A stretch of 64,000 nucleotides of DNA from Microbacterium stercoris (lineage in GTDB: Bacteria > Actinomycetota > Actinomycetes > Actinomycetales > Microbacteriaceae), in the NCBI RefSeq assembly GCF_017592545.1, contig NZ_JAGFOA010000006.1:124001-188000 (forward strand). The letters run 5' to 3'. The notes below the pieces were generated by a model, which searched no databases, was not told where the DNA came from, and saw only the letters and a list, made by a program, of their open reading frames with translations. The translations under genes and the position numbers were made by a program. Below, piece by piece: positions 1 to 9,270 of the stretch (position 1 is its first letter; the number at the start of each line of letters is the position of its first letter).

Positions 1-3000
1 TCGACCTCGGCATCGACGGCTTCCGCATCGACACCATGAAGCACGTGAACTTCGAGTTCTGGCAGCAGTGGTCAACCCAGGTGCTCGACTATGCGCACGC
101 GCACGGCAAGCCCGACTTCTTTATGTTCGGCGAGGTCTACGACGCCGATCCGGTGAAGCTGTCGCCCTACGTGCGAGACACCGACGTCAACTCGGTGCTC
201 GACTTCGCGTTCCAGTCGTCCGCCGTGGGCTACTCGGCGGGCAACTCGGCCAAGACGCTGCAGGGCCTGTTCGCGGGGGATGACCGCTACACGACCCCGG
301 ACACGTCGGCCGCGTCGCTGCCGACCTTCCTCGGCAATCACGACATGGGCCGCGTGGGCAGCTTCCTGCTGAGCACGGGAGAGGCGCTGCAGCGCGACGA
401 GCTCGCGCACGAGCTGATGTACCTCACCCGCGGCCAGCCGGTCATCTACTACGGCGACGAGCAGGGCTTCGCGGGCACGGGCGGCGACAAGGACGCCCGG
501 CAGTCGCTCTTCGCGACCCAGGTGGCCTCGTACGCCGACCAGCCGCTGGTGACGGGCGAGAACGCCGGATCGGTCGACCGCTACGCGACCGATGCCCCGC
601 TCTACACGCACATCTCCGCGCTGGCCGAACTGCGCGACGAGCACCCGGCCCTCGCCACCGGTGCCCAGATCGAGCGCTACGCCGACGACGGCGCGGGCGT
701 CTACGCCTTCTCGCGGGTCGACCGCGACGACAAGGTCGAGTACCTCGTGGCCGTCAACAACGCCGAGCAGGAGCGCACGGTCACGGTGCCGGCGCTCACC
801 GCCGACGCGTCCTTCGCCCCGCTCTACGGAGCCGACGCCGCGGTCGCGAGTGACGGATCCGGATCCGTCGACGTCACCGTCCCGGCACTCGGCGCGGTCG
901 TCTACCGCGCCGACAAGACGGTGACGGTCGGCGCCGAGGCGCCCGTCGTCACGCTGAGCGCGCCCGCCGCGGGGGCCGGTCTCGCCGGCCAAGCCGCTGT
1001 CTCGGCCGACGTCGCGGGTGACGGCTGGATCGAGACGAGCTTCGCGTGGCGCGTCGCCGGCTCCGACGAGTGGAAGCCGCTCGGCACGGCGGAGGACACC
1101 ACGCCGCGCGTCTTCCACGACATCGCGGGCCTGGCCGACGGCACGCTCGTGGAGTACCGCGCGGTCGTCACCGACGCTGCGGGCCACCGCTCGGCAGCCT
1201 CGACGTACGCATCGGTCGGCAACGCGGTCTCGCTCGAGGTGGAGGAGGAGCCCGAGACCCCGATCTCGATGGTCACGGTCCCGGGAAGCCTGAACTCCGA
1301 GCTTGGCTGCGCGGGCGACTGGGATCCGGCCTGCGAGGCGGTCCGGCTCACCCTGCGGGACGGCGGCGTCTACGAGGGCACCTTCGACCTGCCGGCCGGC
1401 GACTACGAGTACAAGGTCGCCATCGACGGATCCTGGGCGATCAACTACGGCGTGGGCGGTGTGCGCGACGGCGCGAACTTCGCGATCCACCACGCGGGCG
1501 GTCCGATCACGTTCCTCTTCGATCCGCGTTCGAACGTCGTCCAGTCCACCGCCGAGGGCCCGGTGATCACGGTGCCCGGCAGCTTCCAGGACGAGATCGG
1601 ATGCCCCGGCGACTGGGCGCCCGACTGCCTCGGATCGCTGCTCTCCGACGGCGACCGCGACGGCGTCTACGAGCTCGCTCTCGCCGGCGTCCCCGCCGGG
1701 TCGTACGAGGCGAAGGTCGCGCACGGCCGCACGTGGGACGAGAACTACGGCCAGGATGGAGCCGCGGGCGGCGCGAACATCGCGTTCAGCGTCGAGGAGG
1801 GAGCGCTTGTGCAGTTCACCTACACCCTCGCGACTCACGTGCTGCAGGTCGAGGCGGGCGAGCCGCCGCTGGCCGGCACCGGCGAGCAGCGCGCGCACTG
1901 GATCGACGCGCACACCATCGCGTGGCCGTCCGACCTCGGCCAGCCGCAGGATGCCGTCTACGCCCTGCACGCGTCGGCCGACGCGTCTCTCGCCCAGGAG
2001 GGCGACGAGATCGCCGGCGGCGAGGAGCTCGCGCTCTCGCCGATCGCCGGGGGCCTCACCGCCGAGCAGAAGCAGCGCTTCCCGGCCCTCGCGTCGTACC
2101 TCGCCTTGGAGGTCGACGGCGATGCCGCCGACCTGGTGCGAGGTCAGCTCGCCGTGTCGCAGCGCACGGCGGACGGCGCGCTGACGGCGTTCACGGGTGT
2201 GCAGATCCCGGGTGTGCTCGATGACCTCTATGCCGCGGCGCTCGAGGAGGTGGAGCTCGGCGTCACCTTCGACAAGAAGCGGCCGACCTTCCGTCTGTGG
2301 GCGCCGACCGCGCAGGCCGCGACCCTGCTCACCTGGGAGGCCGGCGCCGACGGCGATCCCGTGCGCCACGAGGCATCGTTCGACGACGAGACCGGCGTCT
2401 GGCGGGTGTCGGGCGACAAGAAGGCGAAGGGCGACGAGTACCTCTGGGAGGTGCGGGTGTTCGCGCCGACCACCGGGAAGATCGAGACCAACCTCGTCAC
2501 CGACCCCTACTCCCTGGCCCTCACCCTGAACTCCGAGCGCTCGGTCGCGATCGACCTCTCCGACAAGGAATGGGCGCCGAAGCAGTGGACCACGCAGAAG
2601 GCGCCCGAGGTCGAGAAGGACGTGGACCGCGCGATCTACGAGCTCCACATCCGCGACTTCTCGATCACGGACGAGACCGTGCCCGAGGCCGAGCGCGGCA
2701 CGTACCGGGCGTTCGCCCGCACGTCCGACGGCACGAAGCAGCTGCGCCAGCTCGCCGACGCGGGCATCACCACGGTGCACCTGCTGCCCTCGTTCGACAT
2801 CGCGACGATCGAGGAGGACCGCGCCGCGCAGAAGACGCCCGAGGGCGACCTCGCCTCCTTCGGGCCGGCGTCCGAGGAGCAGCAGGCCCGCACCTCGGCG
2901 GTCGCGGGTCAGGACGGCTTCAACTGGGGCTACGACCCGTACCACTACTCGGTTCCGGAGGGCTCGTACGCGACGGATCCGGAGGGCGGCGCGCGCGTCG

Positions 3001-4499
3001 CCGAGTTCCGCTCGATGGTGGGTGCCCTCCACGGCATGGGCCTCGAGGTCGTGCTCGACCAGGTGTTCAACCACACCGCCGCCTCCGGCCAGGCCGAGCG
3101 CTCGGTGCTCGACCGCGTGGTGCCCGGCTACTACCACCGCCTCAACGCCGCGGGCGGGGTGGAGACCTCGACGTGCTGCCAGAACGTCGCCACCGAGCAC
3201 GCCGCCGCACAGAAGCTGATGGTCGACTCGGTCGTCACCTGGGCGCGCGACTACAAGGTCGACGGCTTCCGCTTCGATCTGATGGGCCACCACTCGACCG
3301 CCAACATGGCGGCGATCCGCGACGCGCTCGATGCGCTCACCCTGAAGAAGGACGGTGTCGACGGCAAGAGCGTGTACCTCTACGGCGAGGGCTGGGACTT
3401 CGGAGAGGTCGCGGGAGACGCGCTGTTCGAGCAGGCCACGCAGGGCAACCTCGGCGGCACGGGCATCGGCACGTTCAACGACCGGCTGCGTGATGCGGTG
3501 CACGGCGGCAGCCCCGTCGACTCCTCCTCGACGTTCCGTCAGGGGTTCGGCACGGGACTGGCGACGGATCCGAACGGCGACCCCATCAACGGCACGCCGG
3601 AGCAGGCGCTGGCCGACCTCGGACACGAGACCGATCTCGTCAAGCTGGGACTGGCGGGAAACCTCGCCTCGTACGAGCTGCTCGCCTCGGACGGCGCGGT
3701 GCACCGCGGCGACGAGCTGGACTACCGCGGTTCCCCGGCCGGCTACGCGGCTGAGCCCGGTGAGGTGATCAACTACGTCGACGCGCACGACAACGAGACG
3801 CTGTACGACCTGTCGGTGCTGAAGCTGCCGGTGACGACGCCGATGGCCGACCGAGTCCGGATGAACACGCTGTCGCTGGCCACGGTGACGCTCTCGCAGT
3901 CGGTGTCGTTCTGGCATGCGGGCACTGAGCTGCTGCGGTCGAAGTCGCTCGACCGCAACAGCTACGACTCGGGCGACTGGTTCAACCGCATCGACTGGAG
4001 CGGCAAGGAGTCGACCTTCGGCTCGGGGCTGCCTCCGAAGGCCGACAACGGCGCCAAGTGGGGCGTGATGAAGCCCCTGCTGGAGAACCCGGCCCTCAAG
4101 CCGGGCGCCACCGACATCGCCTCCGCCGAGGCGGCCGCGCTCGACCTGCTGCGGGTGCGCTCGGAGGTGGGCCTGCTCCGCCTCGGATCCGCGCAGCTGA
4201 TCCAGCAGAAGGTGTCCTTCCCGGCCTCGGAGGCACCCGGATCCCTGGTGATGCTGATCGACGACACGATCGGCAAGAGCGCCGACAAGAAGCTCGACGG
4301 GGCGCTCGTCGTCTTCAACGCGTCGCCCGAGCCGCTCACGCAGAGAATCGACGGCCTGCAGGGCCGCCGGTTCGCGCTCACGGCCGCGCAGGCGAAGGGA
4401 TCGGATCCGGTGGTCAAGACCGCGACCTGGGACGCGCGCACGGCGACGGTGACGATCCCGGCCCGGACGGTCGCGGTCTTCACCCAGCCCGTCCGGTAG
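1..4499 (+). CDS. Amylopullulanase: alpha-amylase domain plus pullulanase domain (5' end outside window)
   Basis: The left edge cuts the gene; the frame is open from base 3. Two GH13 catalytic domains lie in one chain. The first (to about base 900) has the nucleophile motif GFRID (18-32), acid motif GEVYD (129-143) and NHD (336-344). An Ig/Fn3-like segment follows (about 935-1225), then two tandem X25-type starch-binding modules, each opening TVPGS (about 1275 and 1570), a pullulanase N2-like segment and a CBM48-like segment (from about 2258). The second catalytic domain has DQVFNH (3057-3074), GFRFD (3264-3278), GEGWD (3384-3398) and DAHDN (3780-3794). Such enzymes cut alpha-1,4 and alpha-1,6 bonds in starch, glycogen and pullulan outside the cell. 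The signal peptide would be upstream; the C-terminus shows no LPXTG or membrane anchor. Both active sites look complete. Confidence 0.93.
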   Translation, partial: DLGIDGFRIDTMKHVNFEFWQQWSTQVLDYAHAHGKPDFFMFGEVYDADPVKLSPYVRDTDVNSVLDFAFQSSAVGYSAGNSAKTLQGLFAGDDRYTTPDTSAASLPTFLGNHDMGRVGSFLLSTGEALQRDELAHELMYLTRGQPVIYYGDEQGFAGTGGDKDARQSLFATQVASYADQPLVTGENAGSVDRYATDAPLYTHISALAELRDEHPALATGAQIERYADDGAGVYAFSRVDRDDKVEYLVAVNNAEQERTVTVPALTADASFAPLYGADAAVASDGSGSVDVTVPALGAVVYRADKTVTVGAEAPVVTLSAPAAGAGLAGQAAVSADVAGDGWIETSFAWRVAGSDEWKPLGTAEDTTPRVFHDIAGLADGTLVEYRAVVTDAAGHRSAASTYASVGNAVSLEVEEEPETPISMVTVPGSLNSELGCAGDWDPACEAVRLTLRDGGVYEGTFDLPAGDYEYKVAIDGSWAINYGVGGVRDGANFAIHHAGGPITFLFDPRSNVVQSTAEGPVITVPGSFQDEIGCPGDWAPDCLGSLLSDGDRDGVYELALAGVPAGSYEAKVAHGRTWDENYGQDGAAGGANIAFSVEEGALVQFTYTLATHVLQVEAGEPPLAGTGEQRAHWIDAHTIAWPSDLGQPQDAVYALHASADASLAQEGDEIAGGEELALSPIAGGLTAEQKQRFPALASYLALEVDGDAADLVRGQLAVSQRTADGALTAFTGVQIPGVLDDLYAAALEEVELGVTFDKKRPTFRLWAPTAQAATLLTWEAGADGDPVRHEASFDDETGVWRVSGDKKAKGDEYLWEVRVFAPTTGKIETNLVTDPYSLALTLNSERSVAIDLSDKEWAPKQWTTQKAPEVEKDVDRAIYELHIRDFSITDETVPEAERGTYRAFARTSDGTKQLRQLADAGITTVHLLPSFDIATIEEDRAAQKTPEGDLASFGPASEEQQARTSAVAGQDGFNWGYDPYHYSVPEGSYATDPEGGARVAEFRSMVGALHGMGLEVVLDQVFNHTAASGQAERSVLDRVVPGYYHRLNAAGGVETSTCCQNVATEHAAAQKLMVDSVVTWARDYKVDGFRFDLMGHHSTANMAAIRDALDALTLKKDGVDGKSVYLYGEGWDFGEVAGDALFEQATQGNLGGTGIGTFNDRLRDAVHGGSPVDSSSTFRQGFGTGLATDPNGDPINGTPEQALADLGHETDLVKLGLAGNLASYELLASDGAVHRGDELDYRGSPAGYAAEPGEVINYVDAHDNETLYDLSVLKLPVTTPMADRVRMNTLSLATVTLSQSVSFWHAGTELLRSKSLDRNSYDSGDWFNRIDWSGKESTFGSGLPPKADNGAKWGVMKPLLENPALKPGATDIASAEAAALDLLRVRSEVGLLRLGSAQLIQQKVSFPASEAPGSLVMLIDDTIGKSADKKLDGALVVFNASPEPLTQRIDGLQGRRFALTAAQAKGSDPVVKTATWDARTATVTIPARTVAVFTQPVR

Positions 4500-4500
4500 G

Positions 4501-4532
4501 AGGAGCCCGGGAGCAGCCCTCCCGGGACTCCT
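4501..4532. terminator. Hairpin between convergent genes
   Basis: Arms 4501-4513 and 4519-4532 pair with a single-base bulge around a CAGC-type loop. There is no T-run. It lies between the stop of the amylopullulanase and the stop of the convergent MFS gene, so it may end transcription from both sides. Confidence 0.5.
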
Positions 4533-5823
4533 ACCCTGACCGCCGCGCGATCATCGCGCGCTCGCGGATGATCATCGCGATGCCGAGGATCCACAGCGGC
4601 ACCTGCGTCGCGAAGGCCCACCGGAACGCGGTGTCGGTGTACAGCTCGGGTCGGGACGCGCCCTGCACATCCATGGCGATGCCGATGAAGAGGATCGCCA
4701 GCAGCCCGGCCAGGAAGCCGCCGACGTTGGTGATGCCGGTGGCGGTGCTGAGCCGATGCGCAGGATTGAAGGCGCGCGCGAAGTCGAACGCGACCATCGA
4801 TGCGGGGCCGCCCATCGCGAGCGCGACCATCAGCAGCACGAGCAGCCACGCGGGCACGGGGGAGGGCCACAGCAGCACCGCGCCCCACACGACGATCTGC
4901 GCGTAGACCGCCGGCAGCACGAGGAACCGCGAGCGCCGCTTCGGGTGGCGCGCCGAGAACGCGCCCACGATCGGACCGATCACGATGCCCGCGCCGACGA
5001 AGACCGACGTGATCGCCGAGGCCTGGCCGATCGAGAAGCCCTCCGCGGCGGTGAGGAACGGGATGCCCCACAGCATCAGGAACGCCGACCCCGCGAACGG
5101 CGTGGTGAAGTGCGTCCAGAACGCGAGGCGGGTGCCCGGATGCTCCCACGCGGCGCGGATGCCGACCCGCGTGTCGACCTGGCTCGTCACGACGGTGATC
5201 GCGCCGGTATCGGTGTTGACCGAGACGTCCTCGGTCATCTGCGCCGGGTGGTTGCGCACCGCCGCGGCGATCAGCACCGAGAACACGATCGCGCCGCCCG
5301 CGAGGGATCCGAACGTCACCTCCCAGCTCGTCGCGTGCAGGAGGAACGGCACGGGCACCAGTGCGATGACCTGCCCGAGCTGGCCGCAGATGCCGGTGAG
5401 CTGCATCATCACCGACGATCGCTGGGCCGGGAACCACACGGCGACGAGGCGCAGCACACTGGGGAAGATGGCGGCGTCGCCGGCTCCCAGCAGCATGCGC
5501 GCGGCGATCGCCACGCCCACGCTGGGCGAGAAGGCCATCACGACCTGACCCACCGCCATTAGCACCATGCCGATCGCCATGATGGGCCGGGCTCCCCACT
5601 TGTCGAGCCACACGCCCACCGGAAGCTGCATGAACCCGTAGACCGCCAGCTGCAGCACGGCGAACATGGCAAGCGTCGAGGCATCGGCGTCGAAACGGTG
5701 CTGCGCGTCGATGCCCACGGCCGAGAGCGACGTGCGGTTGGTGACCGAGAGCACGTAGCCGGCCACGCCGATGCCCCACATCAGCCACATGCGCCATGAC
5801 GGCGAGACCTGGGGTGCGCTCAC
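4531..5823 (-). CDS. MFS transporter
   Basis: 430 residues with the hydrophobic pattern of a 12-helix major facilitator. The loop 2-3 signature appears as GVWLDKWGARP, and helix 4 begins AARMLLGAGDAAIFP, as in anion:cation and nitrate/organic-acid type porters. A central cytoplasmic loop (about residues 200-225) is rich in Thr, Asp and Val. The start is a GTG at 5823 whose GTGA overlaps the TGA stop of the LOG-like gene upstream, so the two are translationally coupled and probably one transcript. The substrate cannot be read from the sequence. Being co-transcribed with a nucleotide hydrolase-like protein, it could move a nucleoside or purine derivative, but that is a guess. Confidence 0.8.
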   Translation of the reverse strand: MSAPQVSPSWRMWLMWGIGVAGYVLSVTNRTSLSAVGIDAQHRFDADASTLAMFAVLQLAVYGFMQLPVGVWLDKWGARPIMAIGMVLMAVGQVVMAFSPSVGVAIAARMLLGAGDAAIFPSVLRLVAVWFPAQRSSVMMQLTGICGQLGQVIALVPVPFLLHATSWEVTFGSLAGGAIVFSVLIAAAVRNHPAQMTEDVSVNTDTGAITVVTSQVDTRVGIRAAWEHPGTRLAFWTHFTTPFAGSAFLMLWGIPFLTAAEGFSIGQASAITSVFVGAGIVIGPIVGAFSARHPKRRSRFLVLPAVYAQIVVWGAVLLWPSPVPAWLLVLLMVALAMGGPASMVAFDFARAFNPAHRLSTATGITNVGGFLAGLLAILFIGIAMDVQGASRPELYTDTAFRWAFATQVPLWILGIAMIIRERAMIARRSG

Positions 5824-6914
5824 GCGGCGCCCTCCAGGATGAGGGCGGCGGCCTCGTCGACCGAATCGACGAGATGGATGTGCCCCTCCATCGGACGGCC
5901 CGCGGCCAGCGCCTGCAGCAGCGGCCAGGCGGGGAGATCCTCGGTCCAGTGCTTCACATCGACGAGGACCATCGGCGCGATGGCGTCCTCCGCGGCGTAG
6001 TAGTTCTCGCACGCGTCCTGGAAGATCTCCTGCACGGTGCCGCCGGCCCCGGGCAGGAAGACGATGCCCGACCCGCACACCTGGAGCAGGATCGCCTCGC
6101 GGAGGGCGTTGCGGAAGTACTTCGCGATCGCGGTCGCGAACAGGTTCGGCGGCTCGTGGCCGTAGTGCCAGGTGGGCACCCCGAGCGTGTCGACCGACGG
6201 CACGTCGTGCAGCTCGGCGAGCACCTCGCGCGCGGATGCCACCCAGGCGTCGACCGAGGGGCGGTACGACGGGGCCACCGCGAGCACGTCCAGCGCACGG
6301 TCGAGCACGGCCTGCTCGGCCCCCGCGAAGCGGGCTCCGAGATTGGCGGCCTCCATCGCGCCCGGTCCTCCGCCGGTGGCGACTGTGAAGGTCGATCCGA
6401 GGGCGCGGCCCAGGCGCGCGGCGCCCGCGAAGTCGGCGTCGCCGCGCCGCATCGCGTGCCCGCCCATCACCCCCACCAGCCGGCGCGTGGCCGTCCAATC
6501 GGTCAGCGCCTGGTCGATGCCGTCGTCGTGCAGGGCGCGCGCGAGGATGGCGTCCCGCTCCGCCCTCTGCGACCACGCGAAGGCACGGCCGTCGAGGGCG
6601 CGGCGGTAGTCGCGCTCGTCATACAGCTCATCGGCCGTGTAGAGCGTGTCGCGATGGGGATCGATAGGTGCTGCATCGACCTCGGGCAGCACCAGCGCCC
6701 CGCGGGCGGCGTGCAGGTCGGCGTCGCCGGGGGCGAACGTGCACCCGGCGAACGTCGTGCGCGACGTGTCGAGCGCATCGAGCTCATCCGCCCGCCCCCG
6801 CAGGTCGAGTCCCACCAGCCGCCATCCGCGCAGGTGCCGCGCGCCGCGGGCGAGTCGACGGTCCAGCTCCGCGGTCGATTCGATGGTGATGATCCGTCCG
6901 GCCCGGTGCGTCAT
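5820..6914 (-). CDS. LOG-family-like Rossmann-fold nucleotide-binding protein
   Basis: 364 residues. The C-terminal two thirds match the lysine-decarboxylase-like LOG family: GVMGGHAMRRGD, then GGGPGAMEAANLGA, then PGAGGTVQEIFQ. Classical cytokinin-activating LOGs carry PGGxGTxxE at the last site; here the second Gly is Ala and the spacing differs (GAGGT), so the reaction (5'-phosphoribohydrolase on nucleotide monophosphates) is likely but not proven. About 130 N-terminal residues precede the fold and carry a pentapeptide-like stretch. ATG at 6914 is preceded at six bases by a CAGACT hexamer, which suggests a leaderless message. The downstream MFS gene overlaps by four bases. Confidence 0.75.
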   Translation of the reverse strand: MTHRAGRIITIESTAELDRRLARGARHLRGWRLVGLDLRGRADELDALDTSRTTFAGCTFAPGDADLHAARGALVLPEVDAAPIDPHRDTLYTADELYDERDYRRALDGRAFAWSQRAERDAILARALHDDGIDQALTDWTATRRLVGVMGGHAMRRGDADFAGAARLGRALGSTFTVATGGGPGAMEAANLGARFAGAEQAVLDRALDVLAVAPSYRPSVDAWVASAREVLAELHDVPSVDTLGVPTWHYGHEPPNLFATAIAKYFRNALREAILLQVCGSGIVFLPGAGGTVQEIFQDACENYYAAEDAIAPMVLVDVKHWTEDLPAWPLLQALAAGRPMEGHIHLVDSVDEAAALILEGAA

Positions 6915-6920
6915 CCGTCA

Positions 6921-6926
6921 AGTCTG
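6921..6926 (-). promoter_or_regulatory. -10 hexamer, leaderless start of LOG-like gene
   Basis: On the minus strand the hexamer reads CAGACT and ends six bases before the ATG. No Shine-Dalgarno sequence is present. This matches the spacing seen at many other starts in the window. Confidence 0.45.
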
Positions 6927-6952
6927 CCGGATCGGGTGCGCCCCGGACCGGG

Positions 6953-7741
6953 TCACCTCGCCGACCAGCCCCCGTCCATCGCCCAGGACGCGCCGGACAC
7001 CATGGCGCCGTCGGGGCCCGTGAGCCATCCGACGAGAGAGGCGACCTCGCGTGGCTCGAGCAGTCGCTTCACCGCCGCCTCTCGCAGCAGGATGTCATCG
7101 ATCACGTCCTCCTCGGCCGCGCCGTGCACCGCGGCCTGCTCGGCGATCTGCTTCTCCACGAGCGGTGTGCGCACGTATCCGGGGTTGATGCACACGCTCG
7201 TGACGCCCTTCGGGCCGCCCTCCAGCGCGGTCACCTTGCTGAGGCCCTCCAGGCCGTGCTTGGCCGACACATAGGCGCTCTTGAAGGGCGAGGCGACGAG
7301 CCCGTGCACGCTCGAGATGTTGACGATGCGGCCCCAGCCCTGCGCGTACATGTGGGGCAGTGCCGCGCGCACGAGCAGGAAGGGGGCGACCAGCATGATC
7401 GAGTGGATCCGCCGGAACGCGTCGGGCTCGAAGTCCTCGATGGGGCTGACCCGCTGGATGCCCGCGTTGTTGACGAGCACGTCGACATCCAGCACGAGGT
7501 CATCGAGCGCCTCGGTGTCGGCGAGATCGACCTCCCAGGCCGTGCCGCCGATCTCCTGTGCCACGGCGTGCGCGGCGTCGGCCGCGACGTCGGCCACGAT
7601 CACCTGCGCGCCGCGCGCCGCGAGCTCTCGCGCGATCGCCGCGCCGATGCCGGATCCGCCTCCCGTGACGAGGGCCTTCCGCCCGCCGAGCGTTCGCTCC
7701 GGGGGGCGCTCGGCGTGCACCCCGCTGACCGTCTCGCTCAC
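6953..7741 (-). CDS. bdhA: 3-hydroxybutyrate dehydrogenase (SDR family)
   Basis: 262 residues, classical short-chain dehydrogenase. It shows the NAD-binding TGGGSGIG near residue 27, NNAG near 94, catalytic Ser in NISSVHG, and YxxxK as YVSAK. The stretch HGLVASPFKSAYVSAKHG and the following NPGYVRTPLV are typical of D-3-hydroxybutyrate dehydrogenases rather than general SDRs. It interconverts 3-hydroxybutyrate and acetoacetate with NAD. The GTG start at 7741 overlaps the TGA of the transporter gene upstream, so the two form an operon, presumably under the LysR regulator at 9271-10194. The pairing suggests uptake and oxidation of 3-hydroxybutyrate or a related short-chain acid. Confidence 0.85.
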   Translation of the reverse strand: MSETVSGVHAERPPERTLGGRKALVTGGGSGIGAAIARELAARGAQVIVADVAADAAHAVAQEIGGTAWEVDLADTEALDDLVLDVDVLVNNAGIQRVSPIEDFEPDAFRRIHSIMLVAPFLLVRAALPHMYAQGWGRIVNISSVHGLVASPFKSAYVSAKHGLEGLSKVTALEGGPKGVTSVCINPGYVRTPLVEKQIAEQAAVHGAAEEDVIDDILLREAAVKRLLEPREVASLVGWLTGPDGAMVSGASWAMDGGWSAR

Positions 7742-9126
7742 GCCGTCGTCACCTCGCTGCGCTCGGCTGCCCGCGTCTCGGCGGCGTCGATCGCGTCGAG
7801 CTCCTCGAGCGACGTCCCCTTCGTCTCCTTGAGGGTCAGCACAACGCCGGCGGTGACGAGGCCCGCCACGGCGAGGTAGATGGCGGTGTTCATCCAGGAG
7901 CCGGTGTCCTTGAGCCACTGGGTCGCGAGCAGGGGAGCGAGCGATCCGGCGAAGATCGACGTCACCTGGTACGAGATCGAGATGCCCGAGTAGCGCATGC
8001 GGGTCGGGAACATCTCCGCCATCACGGCCGGCTGCGAGGCGTACATCAGCGCGTGGATCGCGAGTCCGGCGATCAGGGCCAGGAGGATCAGACCATCCAC
8101 CTTGGTATCGAGCAGAGGGAAGGCCCAGAAGCCCCACGTTGCGCCGAGCAGCGCGCCGGCGAGGTAGACGGGCTTGCGGCCGGCGCCGTCCGCCAGACGT
8201 CCGACGAGAAGGATCACCACGAAGTGGCTCGCGTGGGCGATTGCGATCAGGGTGAGGAGCGGGCCCTTCTCCATGCCCTGGTCCTCGGTCAGGTACACGA
8301 TCGAGAAGGTCACCACCAGGTAATACATGATGTTCTCCGCGAAGCGCAGGCCCATGCCCTTCAGCACGCCGAGCGGCCGCTTCTTCAGCACCTCCACCAC
8401 GCCGAAGCCCATCGCCTGGCCGTGCGCCTGCTCGGCCCGCGCCGCCTCGAACACGGGTGCCTCCGAGACGGAGCGACGGATCCAGTACCCGACGATCACC
8501 ACCACGGCCGAGAGCCAGAACGCCACCCGCCAGCCCCAGGCCATAAACGCCTCGTCCGACAGCACGTTGGCCATCAGGGTGAGCACGAGCGTGGCGAGCA
8601 GGTTGCCCACGGGCACGGCGGCCTGCGGCCAGGCGGCCCAGGTCGCGCGGCGCGAGGTCGGCGCGTGCTCGGCGACGAGAAGCACGGCTCCTCCCCACTC
8701 GCCGCCCAGGGCGAGACCCTGCACGAAGCGCAGCACAACGAGCAGGATCGGCGCCCAGACACCGATCTGCTGATACGTCGGGAGGCATCCCATCAGCACG
8801 GTCGCCACGCCGATGAGCATGATGGTCAGCTGCAGGGTGTGCTTGCGGCCCAGGCGATCGCCGATGTGTCCGAACACCACGCCGCCGAGCGGGCGGGCCA
8901 GGAAGCCGATGGCGTACGTGACGAAGGCCGCGATGATCGCGTCGTACACGTTGCCCATCTGAGGCAGGAGCACCTTCGAGAACACGAGGGCCGATGCCGT
9001 GGCGTAGAGGAAGAAGTCGTACCACTCGACGATGGTCCCCGCCATCGAGGCGGCGACGATCTTGCGGAGCACCGAGGGCTCGGTGCCGGATTGCGTGCGC
9101 GCCGCGGCGCTGCGTGACTGGCTCAT
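7738..9126 (-). CDS. MHS-family MFS transporter (ProP/ShiA/KgtP type)
   Basis: 462 residues, 12 predicted helices. The N-terminal signature GTIVEWYDFFLYATAS and the loop HIGDRLGRKHTL identify the metabolite:proton symporter (MHS) branch, which imports carboxylates, shikimate, alpha-ketoglutarate or betaine. I chose the ATG at 9126 because GAAGGGA lies about ten bases upstream; an in-frame ATG 30 bases earlier has no such site. It is co-transcribed with a 3-hydroxybutyrate dehydrogenase through a four-base overlap, so a short hydroxy- or ketoacid is the best substrate guess. The upstream region carries an 18-base palindrome likely bound by the adjacent LysR protein. Confidence 0.88.
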   Translation of the reverse strand: MSQSRSAAARTQSGTEPSVLRKIVAASMAGTIVEWYDFFLYATASALVFSKVLLPQMGNVYDAIIAAFVTYAIGFLARPLGGVVFGHIGDRLGRKHTLQLTIMLIGVATVLMGCLPTYQQIGVWAPILLVVLRFVQGLALGGEWGGAVLLVAEHAPTSRRATWAAWPQAAVPVGNLLATLVLTLMANVLSDEAFMAWGWRVAFWLSAVVVIVGYWIRRSVSEAPVFEAARAEQAHGQAMGFGVVEVLKKRPLGVLKGMGLRFAENIMYYLVVTFSIVYLTEDQGMEKGPLLTLIAIAHASHFVVILLVGRLADGAGRKPVYLAGALLGATWGFWAFPLLDTKVDGLILLALIAGLAIHALMYASQPAVMAEMFPTRMRYSGISISYQVTSIFAGSLAPLLATQWLKDTGSWMNTAIYLAVAGLVTAGVVLTLKETKGTSLEELDAIDAAETRAAERSEVTTA

Positions 9127-9247
9127 TGCCGTCGTTTCCCTTCGGGATGTCGTCATTGACCCCGGCGCCGACCTCGTCGGCGGCGCTGGACGAGAGCGAG
9201 TGTTGCAGTCTCAGGATGTGCAGGCAACGCGCATTGTGGCACACCTG

Positions 9248-9265
9248 ATGTGCGAAATCGCACAT
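9248..9265. promoter_or_regulatory. Perfect inverted repeat, probable LysR operator
   Basis: ATGTGCGA and TCGCACAT are perfect inverted 8-base arms around AA. The site starts six bases past the lysR stop codon and lies about 120 bases upstream of the transporter start, where a regulator would control the transporter-dehydrogenase operon. A weak minus-strand promoter (TTGCCT, 17 bases, AACACT) lies just downstream of it. Confidence 0.6.
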
Positions 9266-9270
9266 GGATG

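Noticed and set aside
72..3917. Very long open frame on the minus strand opposite the amylopullulanase
   Set aside because: It is Arg-, Val- and His-rich with no recognisable domain and runs antisense to a gene with clear motifs. Such frames arise from high GC at third codon positions.
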